Shown: piece after piece, positions 8,390 to 16,719 of the stretch
Position numbering within the stretch: position 1 is the stretch's first letter
Layout of the letters: each line of letters begins with the position of its first letter
Source of the DNA: Phyllobacteriaceae bacterium UBA1940
Lineage (GTDB): Bacteria; Pseudomonadota; Alphaproteobacteria; Rhizobiales; Rhizobiaceae
Direction of reading: 5' to 3'
Assembly (NCBI GenBank): GCA_002336975.1
Contig: DDFA01000099.1
Span: forward strand, 14,036-78,035
DNA: 64,000 nucleotides
The notes under the pieces: model-generated
Databases searched by the model: none
The model's input: only the letters and a program-made list of their open reading frames with translations
Told to the model about the DNA's origin: nothing
Translations under genes and position numbers: made by a program

Positions 8390-10288
8390 ATGACGTCGAC
8401 ATATCACGAAGTTTACCGGGCCTGGCAGACCGATCCGGAAAGCTTCTGGCGCGAGGCGGCGAAGGAGATCGACTGGTTCACGCCGCCCAAACGGATCTTC
8501 GACCCCGAGGCCGGCGTCTACGGCCGCTGGTTTCCCGACGCGGTGGCCAATATGTGCCACAACGCCGTCGACCGCCATGTCGCAGCCGGGCGCGCCGGCC
8601 AGTTGGCGCTGATCCATGACAGCGCCATCACCGGCACGAAAAAATCCTTCACCTACGCGCAGCTTCTCGACGAGGTCAGCGCCCTCGCCGCGGTGCTCGC
8701 CGACAAGGGCGTCGGCAAGGGCGACCGCGTCATCCTCTACATGCCGATGGTGCCGGAGGCCGTGTTCGCCATGCTCGCCTGCGCCCGCATCGGCGCGGTC
8801 CATTCGGTGGTGTTCGGCGGCTTTGCGGCGCGCGAACTCGCCACCCGCATCGACGATTCGACGCCCAAGACGATCATCGCCGCCTCCTGCGGCGTCGAGC
8901 CCGGCCGCATCGTCGCCTACAAGCCGCTGCTCGACGGCGCCATCGACATGGCCGCCCACAAGCCGGAGTTCTGCCTGGTGCTGCAGCGGCCGGAACTCGC
9001 CGCCGACATGACCGCCGGCCGTGACTTCGATTTCCTGACGCTGGTCGACGCCGCGCGCGGCCGAAAGGTCTCGTGCGAGCCAGTGCTGGCGACCGATCCG
9101 CTCTACGTGCTCTACACCTCGGGCACCACCGGCCAGCCCAAGGGCGTGGTGCGCGACACCGGCGGCCACATGGTGGCGCTGAAATGGTCGATGTGGAACC
9201 AGTTCGGCGTCAGGCCGGGAGAAACCTTCTGGGCCGCGTCCGACGTCGGCTGGGTGGTCGGCCACTCCTACATCGTCTACGCGCCGCTGCTGCACGGCTG
9301 CACCACCATCCTGTTCGAGGGCAAGCCGGTCGGCACGCCCGACGCCGGCACCTTCTGGCGGGTGATCGCCGAACACGGCGTCGTCTCGCTGTTCACCGCG
9401 CCGACCGCGTTTCGCGCCATCAAGGGCCAGGACCCGGACGGCGAATTCATCGGCAAATACGATTTGTCGAAATTCCGCACTTTGTTCCTCGCCGGCGAGC
9501 GCGGCGACCCGCCGACCATCGTCTGGGCGCAGGACAAATTGGGCGTGCCGGTGATCGACCATTGGTGGCAGACCGAGACCGGCTCGCCGATCAGCAACAA
9601 TCCGGTCGGGCTCGGCCTGCTGCCGGTCAAGCTCGGTTCGCCGGGTGTGGCGATGCCGGGCTACGCTATGGAGGTGCTCGACGACGCCGGCCATCCGGTT
9701 CCGCCCGGCAAGCTCGGCAATGTCGTGGTCAAGCTGCCGCTGCCGCCCGGATGTCTGCCGACGCTGTGGAACGCCGACCAGCGGTTCTTCGACGCCTATC
9801 TGGCGGAATTCCCCGGCTACTACAAAACCGCCGACGCCGGCTATCTCGACGACGACGGCTACCTGTTCATCATGGCCCGCACCGACGACATCATCAACGT
9901 CGCCGGCCACCGCCTGTCGACCGGCGCGATGGAAGAGGTGATCGCCGGCCATCCCAACGTCGCCGAATGCGCGGTCATCGGCGTCGCCGACGAGATGAAG
10001 GGGCAATTGCCGGTCGGCTTCGTCGTCCTGTCGGCGGGAACCAACCGCGAAACGACGGTGGTCGAAAAGGAAGTGGTGGCTCTGGTACGCGACAGGATCG
10101 GCCCGGTCGCAGCCTTCCACACCGCCATCGCGGTCAAACGCCTGCCCAAGACCCGGTCGGGAAAGATCCTGCGCGGCACGATGCAGAAGATCGCCGACAG
10201 GGAGAAATGGACCATGCCGGCGACCATCGACGACCCGACGATCCTCGACGAGATCGCCATGGCGATGAAGGCGAAAGGGCTCGGCTAG
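8390..10288 (+). CDS. prpE: Propionate-CoA ligase
   Basis: A 632-aa ANL-superfamily enzyme that activates propionate with ATP and CoA through propionyl-AMP. The P-loop-like A3 motif YTSGTTGQPKG starts at about residue 242, and the catalytic, acetylation-regulated Lys is K592 in TRSGKILRGTM. Its N-terminus (TYHEVYRAWQTDPESFW) and about 630 aa length fit PrpE rather than acetyl-CoA synthetase. The ATG at 8390 (gaggaca RBS) is preferred to an in-frame GTG at 8378. With mmsA in the same window it feeds propionyl-CoA metabolism; they are not in one operon. Confidence 0.93.
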   Translation: MTSTYHEVYRAWQTDPESFWREAAKEIDWFTPPKRIFDPEAGVYGRWFPDAVANMCHNAVDRHVAAGRAGQLALIHDSAITGTKKSFTYAQLLDEVSALAAVLADKGVGKGDRVILYMPMVPEAVFAMLACARIGAVHSVVFGGFAARELATRIDDSTPKTIIAASCGVEPGRIVAYKPLLDGAIDMAAHKPEFCLVLQRPELAADMTAGRDFDFLTLVDAARGRKVSCEPVLATDPLYVLYTSGTTGQPKGVVRDTGGHMVALKWSMWNQFGVRPGETFWAASDVGWVVGHSYIVYAPLLHGCTTILFEGKPVGTPDAGTFWRVIAEHGVVSLFTAPTAFRAIKGQDPDGEFIGKYDLSKFRTLFLAGERGDPPTIVWAQDKLGVPVIDHWWQTETGSPISNNPVGLGLLPVKLGSPGVAMPGYAMEVLDDAGHPVPPGKLGNVVVKLPLPPGCLPTLWNADQRFFDAYLAEFPGYYKTADAGYLDDDGYLFIMARTDDIINVAGHRLSTGAMEEVIAGHPNVAECAVIGVADEMKGQLPVGFVVLSAGTNRETTVVEKEVVALVRDRIGPVAAFHTAIAVKRLPKTRSGKILRGTMQKIADREKWTMPATIDDPTILDEIAMAMKAKGLG

Positions 10289-10421
10289 GACGCATTTCGT
10301 TTTTGGCCTCGTCGCGACCGCTTGCGTTGTCCGGCGCGGCGACATAATGAGCGGCGCCCCGTTGCGACGCGCCGGACCGGAGGGGCTGATACCGGCGACA
10401 CGAACAGGACGGGCAAGCCAG

Positions 10422-10778
10422 ATGGCCATCAGACACGTAACGTTCGGCGCGGCCGTCGCGTTGGCGCTCGCATCCGCCGGTTGCTCGTCGACCGCGCCCG
10501 CCGAATATGCGGGCTCCCTGCCGTCGCAAGATCCGAAGTGGAGCTCCGTCAAGTGCCGGCAAAAACGCGCCGACGCCGCGACCTACGAAACGAGGGAGAA
10601 GCCGGCGTCACTGGCGCTACTGGGTCTGGGTCCCTACGGCATGGGCATTCTCGCCGCGGCGCGGGAGCACCAGGCGAAGAAGCGGCGGGAGTTCATGCGT
10701 GACCTGCATCTCGTCTGCTCCAGCCAGCCGCTTCCGGCCGATCTGGCCGCCTCGACGCAGGGACAGCTCGCCGAATAA
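10422..10778 (+). CDS. Small lipoprotein of unknown function
   Basis: A 118-aa protein with a lipoprotein signal peptide: positively charged start, hydrophobic core and lipobox LASAGC at residues about 16-21. Two further Cys residues (in VKCRQKR and LVCSSQP) could pair in the periplasm. The middle GPYGMGILAAAREHQAKKRREF is amphipathic. The RBS before 10422 is weak. No family recognised. A CtrA-type box and a terminator lie downstream, with no gene between. Confidence 0.7.
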   Translation: MAIRHVTFGAAVALALASAGCSSTAPAEYAGSLPSQDPKWSSVKCRQKRADAATYETREKPASLALLGLGPYGMGILAAAREHQAKKRREFMRDLHLVCSSQPLPADLAASTQGQLAE

Positions 10779-10899
10779 TCGACGCTGGGCGCTGAATGTC
10801 GCGTTGCGCCTTGTAATCGACACAGTCGCATCCCATATGCGTCTCATGCGATGAGCGTCGCCGATCAGGCGGCTGCTGCGGGTGAGCATAAATCCCGCG

Positions 10900-10915
10900 T
10901 TAAGATCGTGTTAAC
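10900..10915 (+). promoter_or_regulatory. CtrA-type box TTAA-N7-TTAAC
   Basis: TTAA at 10900-10903, seven bases, then TTAAC at 10911-10915: a perfect match to the alphaproteobacterial cell-cycle regulator CtrA consensus. The adjacent ttaacc-attac-ggttca is nearly palindromic. No start codon with an RBS follows before the terminator. Confidence 0.6.
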
Positions 10916-11057
10916 CATTACGGTTCATGCTCAAAGGGTTGTGCCAGCACGGATGTACTGCGGCGCAGCCCGAAGACGCTCAAGTGCGGACGGGTGTATG
11001 TAGCGGATCAAGAACCGCGAGAGCGCCTGGACCCCATGGGTTTCGCGAGCGGATGGA

Positions 11058-11091
11058 AGGTCGGAGTTCTGCTCCGGCCTTTTGTCGTTTT
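11058..11091 (+). terminator. Intrinsic terminator, plus strand
   Basis: A 9-bp stem aggtcggag/ctccggcct (one G-T pair) with a 5-nt loop, followed by a T-rich tail (tttgtcgtttt). It is about 280 bp past the lipoprotein stop and about 140 bp past the CtrA box, so it may end either transcript. Confidence 0.75.
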
Positions 11092-11141
11092 GGATCTTGA
11101 TGAAGTTCCAAAGCGCGTTGCGCTTTGGCGACTGGCGAGCG

Positions 11142-11657
11142 TCAGTGCCCGGCCTTGGCCGGCTGACTGTCGCTCGCAACACCGCTGGCCGCCCGATATT
11201 CGGCGCGTTCGATCTCCCATTCCAGCCGGCCGCAGGAATCTTTGGTGATCGTGCCCAGGCGGCGGTTCGCCGCCTGCCAGGAATTGTTCACCAGCACGCC
11301 GTCTAACTGGGCTTCCGCCTCGGAGGCGGCCTGCAGCGCCGCGACCTTCATCGGCCCGCACACCGGCTTCAGCAGCACCGCCAGCGCCAGCGAATAGGTC
11401 GCCGACGTTTCGGCGGCGGCCTCTGCGGCCAGCTTTGCCGCCTTGGCGGCGGCGACGGCCCTGGCGTGCTCTTCCTCCGGGCTGATCGTCACCGGCGGCT
11501 GCGCCAGGAACATCGCCCAGGCGCCGTAGCCGCTTCCGGCCAGCGCGATCGGAACCGTGGCGAAAATGGCGAGCTTGAGCTTGGAGCGTTTTTTGGCCGG
11601 CGTGTCGCCGGCCTCAACGGTGGCCGCCGGCGCGGCTTTCTGCTTCTTCCTGAACAT
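11142..11657 (-). CDS. Hypothetical single-pass membrane protein
   Basis: A 171-aa protein with a Lys-rich cytoplasmic N-terminus (MFRKKQKAAPAA, PAKKRSKLK), one membrane helix at about 27-50, then an Ala-rich helical segment (EEEHARAVAAAKAAKLAAEAAAE) and a soluble domain with two Cys (VCGP and DSCGR). No family recognised. A hairpin at 11108-11128 (ccaaagcg/cgctttgg) lies just past its stop but lacks a T tract. Confidence 0.65.
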   Translation of the reverse strand: MFRKKQKAAPAATVEAGDTPAKKRSKLKLAIFATVPIALAGSGYGAWAMFLAQPPVTISPEEEHARAVAAAKAAKLAAEAAAETSATYSLALAVLLKPVCGPMKVAALQAASEAEAQLDGVLVNNSWQAANRRLGTITKDSCGRLEWEIERAEYRAASGVASDSQPAKAGH

Positions 11658-11715
11658 GTCGTCGCGTTTAGCAGACGGCTGTTAAACCCCGGTAAGAACG
11701 AAGCTTCAAATTGTC

Positions 11716-12720
11716 TCAGTCTTGGCTGGACGACCGCGCCGTCTCGATGACGATCGAGGTCATCAGTCGGTGCAACTCGTCGCGATAGCCGTCTCGGGTC
11801 GACGCCGTCTCCTGCGACGTCATCACCACCGTCAGGCCGAGATCGGGCGTGATGTAGAGCATCTGTCCGCCGAACCCCCAGGCGTAGTAGGTCCGGTGGC
11901 CCTCAATGTCGCGGATGAACCAGTTGTATCCGTATCGATCGCCGGAAAAGACTGACCGCGTCCGCGGCGTCCAGGACTGGTCGATCCAGTCTTCCGAAAT
12001 GATCCGCCGGCCGTTCGCCACGCCGCGGTTGCGATAGAGCTCGCCAAACGCCAGCAGCGAGCGCGGCGTCATCGCCATCTGGTTGCCGCCGAGATAGTTG
12101 CCTTGCGGATCCTGCTCCCACGACGCGATCTTGAAACCCTCGACCCCGCCCAGCCAGTCATTGGCGAGGTCGAGGGTGGAGCGGCCGGTGACGCGGGTCA
12201 GGATCGTCGACAGCAGATGCGTGGAGGCGGTGGAATAGAGCATGCCGCCGCCGGGCTCGCCGTCAAACGGCGCGGCGAGCGCGGCGCGCACCCAGTTGCG
12301 GCTCCCCACCCACTCGCCGTAGCTCGGCCCGCTCATCCGGCCAAGCCCCGCCTGCATCGACAGAAGATTGCCGATGGTGATCTTGTTGATGCGCGGATCG
12401 ACGTCTGCCGGCAGGTCTCGCGCGAAGAAGCCGGCAATGTGCTGGTTCGGCCCCTCCAGCACGCCCTTGTCGATGGCGATGCCCACCAGCGCCGACACCA
12501 CCGATTTCGACGCCGACTTGATGTTGCGCGGACTGCGGGTCGAATGCCCCGAAAAACCCTGCTCCACCAGCACCTTGCCGTTGCGCGCGACGATCAGCGT
12601 CTCCAGCCGCCCCAGCAGCCTCGCCTGCTCGACAAAACCGGTGAAGACCGGCTCTCTGGTCTGCGCCGTCGCCACCGGCGCAATCGCCGCGATCATCGCC
12701 GCAAGGATCAGTCGTTTCAT
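11716..12720 (-). CDS. Beta-lactamase-family serine hydrolase (class C-like), secreted
   Basis: A 334-aa protein with an N-terminal signal peptide (MKRLILAAMIAAIAPVATAQ). The SxxK motif is SASK (S69, K72), the second motif is Y-S-T in MLYSTAST, and GFGGQML near the C-terminus replaces the KTG box. This pattern fits penicillin-binding-protein-like esterases and peptidases rather than true beta-lactamases. The ATG at 12720 gives the best signal peptide; an in-frame start 36 bp upstream lengthens it without benefit. It is probably periplasmic and its substrate is unknown. Confidence 0.85.
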   Translation of the reverse strand: MKRLILAAMIAAIAPVATAQTREPVFTGFVEQARLLGRLETLIVARNGKVLVEQGFSGHSTRSPRNIKSASKSVVSALVGIAIDKGVLEGPNQHIAGFFARDLPADVDPRINKITIGNLLSMQAGLGRMSGPSYGEWVGSRNWVRAALAAPFDGEPGGGMLYSTASTHLLSTILTRVTGRSTLDLANDWLGGVEGFKIASWEQDPQGNYLGGNQMAMTPRSLLAFGELYRNRGVANGRRIISEDWIDQSWTPRTRSVFSGDRYGYNWFIRDIEGHRTYYAWGFGGQMLYITPDLGLTVVMTSQETASTRDGYRDELHRLMTSIVIETARSSSQD

Positions 12721-12774
12721 GGAGCGAAAACTAATGCCTGACGCGGCGCTTGTCATGCCGGCCGGCGGCGACCG

Positions 12775-13476
12775 TCATCGCCGCCCGCGGCGGCGGACCC
12801 GGTCGTGGCCGAGGCCGGTCTCGTCGAGAAGCCCCTGGCGCTTGGCATGGTAATAATAGCCCGACTGGTAGAGCCGGTCGGCATAGGCTTCGTCGCCGCC
12901 CGCCACCAGCCACGCGCCGCGCAGGTAGCGCACGCCGTAGATCAGGTTCGTTTCGGCGTCGAACAGCCCTTGCGGCGAGCCGCGATAACCCATGCCGCGC
13001 GCGGTCTGGTGCTTGATCTGCATCAGGCCCCAATGGCCGTTGTTGAAGGCGCGCGGATTGAACGTGCTTTCGCGCTTGACCACCTTGCGCACGAATTCTT
13101 CGCGCAGCCCGTAGTGGGCGGCGTATTTTGCGATCAGCGCGTCGACGCCTACGCCGCTCGACAGCGGCGGCAGCGGCGCGAACGCCGCCACCTTTACCTC
13201 CGGCGCGGCCTGCTCGACTGGCGCGGCCTGTTCGACAGGCGCGGCCTGTTCGACAAGCGCTGTCGCGACCATCGGCGCGCCGCGGTCGCTCGCCGGCGCG
13301 GTCGCGGGCTGGAGCGTTTCCGGCCGGACCGGCGAGGCAGCGAAGCTCGCCGCGGCGGCGTCGAGGTCGGCGACGTTGAGCACGCCGTTTTGTCCGGCTG
13401 CAACGCAACCGGCCAGGCCAAGGCTGAGCACGACGGGAGCTAGGGATCGCAACGTCAGCAGTTTCTTGCTCCGCAA
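12775..13476 (-). CDS. Lipoprotein lytic transglycosylase (SLT domain)
   Basis: A peptidoglycan-cleaving enzyme. The SLT domain (last 120 residues) has the catalytic Glu in VKRESTFNPRAFNN followed by HWGLMQI and RGMGYRG. A lipobox VLSLGLAGC implies outer-membrane anchoring. A Pro/Ala linker contains three exact VEQAAP repeats (18-bp units, about 13203-13256). The only ATG in frame is at 13599, too far upstream for a signal peptide. I chose the TTG at 13476 (LRSKKLLTLRSLAPVV), which gives a standard 233-aa lipoprotein, although its RBS is weak; a TTG ten codons further in is an alternative. Confidence 0.8.
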   Translation of the reverse strand: MRSKKLLTLRSLAPVVLSLGLAGCVAAGQNGVLNVADLDAAAASFAASPVRPETLQPATAPASDRGAPMVATALVEQAAPVEQAAPVEQAAPEVKVAAFAPLPPLSSGVGVDALIAKYAAHYGLREEFVRKVVKRESTFNPRAFNNGHWGLMQIKHQTARGMGYRGSPQGLFDAETNLIYGVRYLRGAWLVAGGDEAYADRLYQSGYYYHAKRQGLLDETGLGHDRVRRRGRR

Positions 13477-13661
13477 TTCTGGGCGCGTCCGATTGAAGCA
13501 ACTTTCTGGCAGGATTGAGACAGGATGGGCCGCCTGCGTCCAACTTGCACGAAACGGGTGTCGCCGCCGCGACCGATGTTGCAGGGTGGCCGAAAGCAAC
13601 GGACGCTGTGTTCTTCAAATGTTCCGCAACTTATGATACAAAGAGTGCTGGAGGATCGGAC

Positions 13662-14201
13662 ATGAGCAACCTGCGCTATCACCTGTTTGAAACCGCGCTC
13701 GGCGTCATCGCCATCGCCTGGCGCGGGACGGCGATCGTCCGGCTCTTGCTGCCGCAGTCCGACACCGCCGCGATGGCCCGCAAGATGGAGGCGCTCGGCG
13801 CAATACCGGGGGAGCCGGCGGGCCGCATCGCCGGGACCGTCGACATGGTGCGCCGCTATGCCGATGGCCAGAACGTCGACTTTTCAGGCGTCGAGGTCGC
13901 CGCCGGTGAGGTCGGACCGATGCGTGATGCGATCTATGCGGCGCTGCGCCAGGTGGCGCATGGCGAAACGCTGACCTATGGCGAACTGGCCGAGAGGGCC
14001 GGCTACAAGGGCATGGCGCGCGAGATCGGCGAGGCGATGGGCCGGAATCCGGTTCCGCTGATCGTTCCGTGCCATCGCATCGTGGCGGCCGGCGGCAGGA
14101 TCGGCGGATTTTCAGCCCCCGGCGGCTCGGCCACCAAGCAAAAGATGCTGCGACTTGAAGGCGCGCTGACGCCACCCGCGCAGGCGGCATTCAGCTTTTA
14201 G
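13662..14201 (+). CDS. ogt: Methylated-DNA-[protein]-cysteine S-methyltransferase
   Basis: A 179-aa suicide alkyltransferase that removes alkyl groups from O6-alkylguanine in DNA. The acceptor Cys is C137 in the invariant PCHRIV, and the helix-turn-helix recognition segment is TYGELAERAG. The start at 13662 has ggagga at the right distance; the frame extends 49 codons upstream without typical coding content. Symbol given as ogt; ada-type N-terminal domains are absent. It is divergent from the transglycosylase. Confidence 0.92.
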   Translation: MSNLRYHLFETALGVIAIAWRGTAIVRLLLPQSDTAAMARKMEALGAIPGEPAGRIAGTVDMVRRYADGQNVDFSGVEVAAGEVGPMRDAIYAALRQVAHGETLTYGELAERAGYKGMAREIGEAMGRNPVPLIVPCHRIVAAGGRIGGFSAPGGSATKQKMLRLEGALTPPAQAAFSF

Positions 14202-14227
14202 CTCTGGATGGCGGTCGAGCCGGCGGG

Positions 14228-14527
14228 TCAGTCGAAAATATGCACCCGCGGCATGCATTTCAGCACCCGGCAGCGATTGGTATCGGACGCCGGCACCACC
14301 TCGATCTTGGCGTATTCGTCGATGTCGCAATAGCCGCCATGCGCGACATAGCGGTCGTAGAGCGTCATGTTGGTGCGCTTGGATTTGTAGCGCAGGATCG
14401 CGGCGCCTTCGCTGCGCACCTTGTACTGCACCTCGTCGCACTGCATGCTGGTCGTATTGTATCGGGAGATCGCGTGCGCCGGCAGCATGGTCGCTGCAAG
14501 CACGAGAGCACAAAGAACCGTTTTCAT
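14228..14527 (-). CDS. Small secreted Cys-containing protein
   Basis: A 99-aa protein with a clean signal peptide (MKTVLCALVLAATMLPAHA) and a ggagg RBS before the ATG at 14527. The mature part of about 80 residues has four Cys (QCDEV, YCDID, NRCRV, KCMPR) that could form two disulfides. I do not recognise the family. It is convergent with ogt. Confidence 0.7.
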   Translation of the reverse strand: MKTVLCALVLAATMLPAHAISRYNTTSMQCDEVQYKVRSEGAAILRYKSKRTNMTLYDRYVAHGGYCDIDEYAKIEVVPASDTNRCRVLKCMPRVHIFD

Positions 14528-14788
14528 TGTCGCCTCCACCGTCGCGGCAGGGTCAAGCCGCCTGGCGACACTATAATAGTCCGTAGCGTGGCTAAAGCGA
14601 GGCGTCGCCGCCACGCCGTACCTTGCATTTTCGCCGCTTGGGTCGTATGAGAACCGCATTGAAATTTCGGCCGAACGATCTTTAGGCCCGCTCATCCGCG
14701 AATGCCGACGACTTTCACCAAAATCTCGATGACTAACCCGTCCGCATTCCGCGGGCGCGATGACGTGTGACTAGGATAGGATACGCGA

Positions 14789-14998
14789 ATGGCGACTGGT
14801 ACTGTTAAGTGGTTCAACACGACCAAGGGCTTCGGCTTCATTCAGCCGGACGCCGGCGGCCCGGATGTGTTCGTTCATATCTCGGCTGTCCAGCGGTCGG
14901 GCATGACCACGCTGAACGAAGGCCAGAAGATCAACTACGAGATCACCCAGGACCGCCGCACCGGCAAGTCCTCGGCTGACCAGCTCAGCGCGGCCTGA
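14789..14998 (+). CDS. Cold-shock-domain RNA chaperone
   Basis: A 69-aa CSD protein ([20 protein letters not shown]...). RNP1 is KGFGFI and RNP2 is VFVHIS. It binds single-stranded nucleic acids and melts mRNA structure. It is monocistronic with 261 bp of upstream sequence, enough for a regulated 5' leader, and ends at a strong bidirectional terminator. It is one of three csp genes in the window. Confidence 0.93.
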   Translation: MATGTVKWFNTTKGFGFIQPDAGGPDVFVHISAVQRSGMTTLNEGQKINYEITQDRRTGKSSADQLSAA

Positions 14999-15040
14999 TC
15001 GGCGGCGCGGCCGGCGATCGCCGGCTGACATGCCTAAATG

Positions 15041-15071
15041 AGAAAGGCGGGGCAAAACCCCGCCTTTCTTC
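15041..15071. terminator. Bidirectional intrinsic terminator
   Basis: A 12-bp perfect stem (15041-15052 with 15058-15069; core aaaggcgggg/ccccgccttt) around a caaaa loop. It lies between the convergent csp and nrsF-type gene ends, with T-rich sequence on the csp side and an A-rich stem base serving the other strand. Confidence 0.85.
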
Positions 15072-15075
15072 TTGG

Positions 15076-15708
15076 CTACCAGCGGGCCGCCATGCGGCCG
15101 GCAAGCGCGCCCGCCACCCCGAGCACGGCGATCGCCAGCGAATACCAGACGATGACGAACAGCGGCGAGTCGTCGGTGCAGTGCGCCGCGTAAAAGCTCG
15201 CCGCCACGCCGCCCGCGAGAATGCCCGCAACCAGTCCCGCGAGTTGCGGCCTGTCGGGTGCGCCATGGCGCAGCGCCGCGAAGAAGATGGCGAGCGGCAG
15301 CAATCCGATCGCGGGAATGGCGACCAGGCAGATCGCCGCATTCTTGCCGACCAGCCGCATGCCGATCTGGTCCGGCGGGATCACCGACAGTTCGATCAGC
15401 ACGGCCGCGATCAACATCGCCGGCGCCACCAATAGCGGCAGCAAAGCGCGCTCGCCGCCGCCCGGCGTCGACAGCCGCTTCACCGTCAGCCAGGCGGTGG
15501 CGGCGAGCGCGCCGGTGACGAAGAATTTGAAGACAAACCGCGAGGTTTCCGCCGCCGCGCCGAAGTCCGGCCGCGGCCCCATCGTGGCGAAGAAGACAGC
15601 CCCCGCCGCGACGATGGCGAGCGCCAGCGCCAGCGTCCAGGCGCGGCCCATCGCCATGCCGGTCGCCCGGTCGCTCGAAAGTCCCCTGATCAGATCGTCG
15701 GTTTTCAT
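15076..15708 (-). CDS. nrsF: NrsF-family (DUF1109) anti-sigma factor, six-helix membrane protein
   Basis: A 210-aa protein with about six membrane helices and a short cytoplasmic N-terminus ([15 protein letters not shown]) expected to hold the sigma factor. Two Cys residues, C127 (NAAICLVA) and C177 (AAHCTDD), are spaced like the conserved pair needed for metal sensing in Caulobacter NrsF. It overlaps the sigma gene by 4 bp, the classic sigma/anti-sigma coupling, and lies opposite the bufferin genes that the Caulobacter sigma-F/NrsF pair controls. Function is inferred from family and context. Confidence 0.85.
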   Translation of the reverse strand: MKTDDLIRGLSSDRATGMAMGRAWTLALALAIVAAGAVFFATMGPRPDFGAAAETSRFVFKFFVTGALAATAWLTVKRLSTPGGGERALLPLLVAPAMLIAAVLIELSVIPPDQIGMRLVGKNAAICLVAIPAIGLLPLAIFFAALRHGAPDRPQLAGLVAGILAGGVAASFYAAHCTDDSPLFVIVWYSLAIAVLGVAGALAGRMAARW

Positions 15709-16250
15709 GTCTCGCCGAACCTCGCTGCGATCGCCTTCAGTCCCCGGTGCAACGCCACCCGCACCGCGCCTTCGTTCATACCCAGCCGCGCCGCCGTCTC
15801 GGTGATCGACCGTCCGTCGACGGAAATCGATTCCACCACATTGCGCTGGCCCTCGGGCAGCGCGCCGAGCACCCTGTCGACATCCCGCGGCGTCAGCGTC
15901 TCGTCCTGCGGCTCGGCCGCGAGGACGTCGGCGAGATCGTCGATGTCGACCTCGACCCGTCTGCCCTTGCGGCGAAACCCGTCGACGAGCTTGTAGCGGG
16001 CGATCGCAAACAGCCACGGCTCGACGGCGGCGTCGCTGCGCCAGGTGTGCCGCTTGAGATGAACCGCCAGCAATGTCTCCTGCACGATGTCCTCCGGATC
16101 GATCAGGTCGCCACACCTGCGTCTGGCAAACCCGCGCACGACGACGGCCGCCCGCGTCAGAAAACGCCGGTACGCGGCTTCATCACCATTGATCGCGGCG
16201 AGCAGAAGCACCCGAAGGTCGGTTTCGCCGGCAGTCGCCACGCAGTGCAT
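15705..16250 (-). CDS. sigF: ECF sigma factor, SigF type (bufferin locus)
   Basis: A 181-aa sigma-70 family protein with region 2 ([37 protein letters not shown]) and region 4 ([25 protein letters not shown]). It overlaps nrsF by 4 bp. The start is uncertain: ATGs occur at 16250, 16259 and 16274. A sigma-F-like promoter (GTAAC at 16279-16283, CGAA at 16259-16262 on this strand) would start transcription near 16252. The 16250 start, almost leaderless, is therefore chosen; the longer forms would put the promoter inside the gene. It should drive the divergent bufA operon when NrsF releases it. Confidence 0.85.
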   Translation of the reverse strand: MHCVATAGETDLRVLLLAAINGDEAAYRRFLTRAAVVVRGFARRRCGDLIDPEDIVQETLLAVHLKRHTWRSDAAVEPWLFAIARYKLVDGFRRKGRRVEVDIDDLADVLAAEPQDETLTPRDVDRVLGALPEGQRNVVESISVDGRSITETAARLGMNEGAVRVALHRGLKAIAARFGET

Positions 16251-16258
16251 CTCCTTCA

Positions 16259-16283
16259 TTCGCCGCCGGGTCATGTTTGTTAC
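16259..16283 (-). promoter_or_regulatory. Sigma-F-type promoter of sigF-nrsF
   Basis: On the minus strand GTAAC (16283-16279), 16 bp, then CGAA (16262-16259). This matches the sigma-F consensus (about GTAACC-N16-CGAA) with a spacer one base shorter than at bufA. Predicted transcription starts within a few bases of the ATG at 16250. Confidence 0.55.
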
Positions 16284-16342
16284 ACCGCCATGTGCAGGGA
16301 GCGGCGCGCTCGTCACCTCACGAAGACGTTACGCCAGCTCGC

Positions 16343-16368
16343 GTAACGCCGCCACGCCTGCGGCCGAA
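16343..16368 (+). promoter_or_regulatory. Sigma-F-type promoter of bufA operon
   Basis: GTAACG at 16343-16348, a 16-bp spacer, CGAA at 16365-16368, then a 52-bp leader to the bufA ATG. Spacing equals the Caulobacter sigma-F consensus. The GTAAC box is one arm of a perfect inverted repeat gttacgc-N6-gcgtaac (16328-16347). Confidence 0.75.
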
Positions 16369-16420
16369 ATCCGAATGCGAGCCCGCCACGGGTCGCCCAA
16401 CCGTTCCACAGGAGAACACC

Positions 16421-16705
16421 ATGAACCGCTCCACTCTGTCACTGTCCCTCGCGGCCTCGTTTCTGACCGCCCTCACCGCCGCCCAGGCCGCCCCGCTTGC
16501 GCCGGAAAAGATGGCCGGCATGGAGAAATGCTACGGCGTCGCGCTGAAGGGTCAGAACGACTGCGCCGCGGGCGCCGGGACCACCTGCGCCGGCACCTCG
16601 ACCATGGACTACCAAGGCAATGCATGGAAGGCGGTTCCCGCCGGCACCTGCGCGACGATGGACGTCGATGGCCACAAGGGCATGCTCGAACCGAAGAAGA
16701 TGTAG
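16421..16705 (+). CDS. bufA: Bufferin precursor peptide (DUF2282), copper-binding RiPP
   Basis: A 94-aa precursor with an N-terminal signal peptide (hydrophobic to AAQA, cleavage about residue 23) and a Cys-containing body: C37 in [16 protein letters not shown]48, C56 and C77. EKCYGxAxxGxNDCA is the DUF2282 signature. In Caulobacter such peptides are modified on Cys by the MNIO enzyme to thiooxazole groups, exported and bind copper in the periplasm. A strong aggaga RBS and a sigma-F-type promoter precede it. A hairpin follows the stop, before bufB. Confidence 0.9.
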   Translation: MNRSTLSLSLAASFLTALTAAQAAPLAPEKMAGMEKCYGVALKGQNDCAAGAGTTCAGTSTMDYQGNAWKAVPAGTCATMDVDGHKGMLEPKKM

Positions 16706-16719
16706 TCGACTCGAATTTC

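Larger units (their letters stand above)
10779..11141. other. 363-bp gene-free region with regulatory signals
   Basis: No convincing gene lies here; one 84-codon frame on the plus strand (10994-11248) runs through a terminator and into the antisense of the next gene. The region contains a CtrA-type box (10900-10915), a plus-strand intrinsic terminator (11058-11091) and a second hairpin (11108-11128) just past the end of the minus-strand gene. The 140 bp between box and terminator could be a small RNA. Confidence 0.6.

Noticed and set aside
8240..10552. A 770-codon open frame antisense to prpE
   Set aside because: It is a shadow of GC-rich codon usage in prpE; its translation has no domain sense and it covers the promoter of a real gene.
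10994..11248. An 84-codon plus-strand frame after the CtrA box
   Set aside because: It runs through an intrinsic terminator and into the antisense of another gene; no RBS.
13203..13256. Short tandem repeats as a possible CRISPR or VNTR locus
   Set aside because: The 18-bp units are in frame inside a gene, without spacers; they encode VEQAAP.
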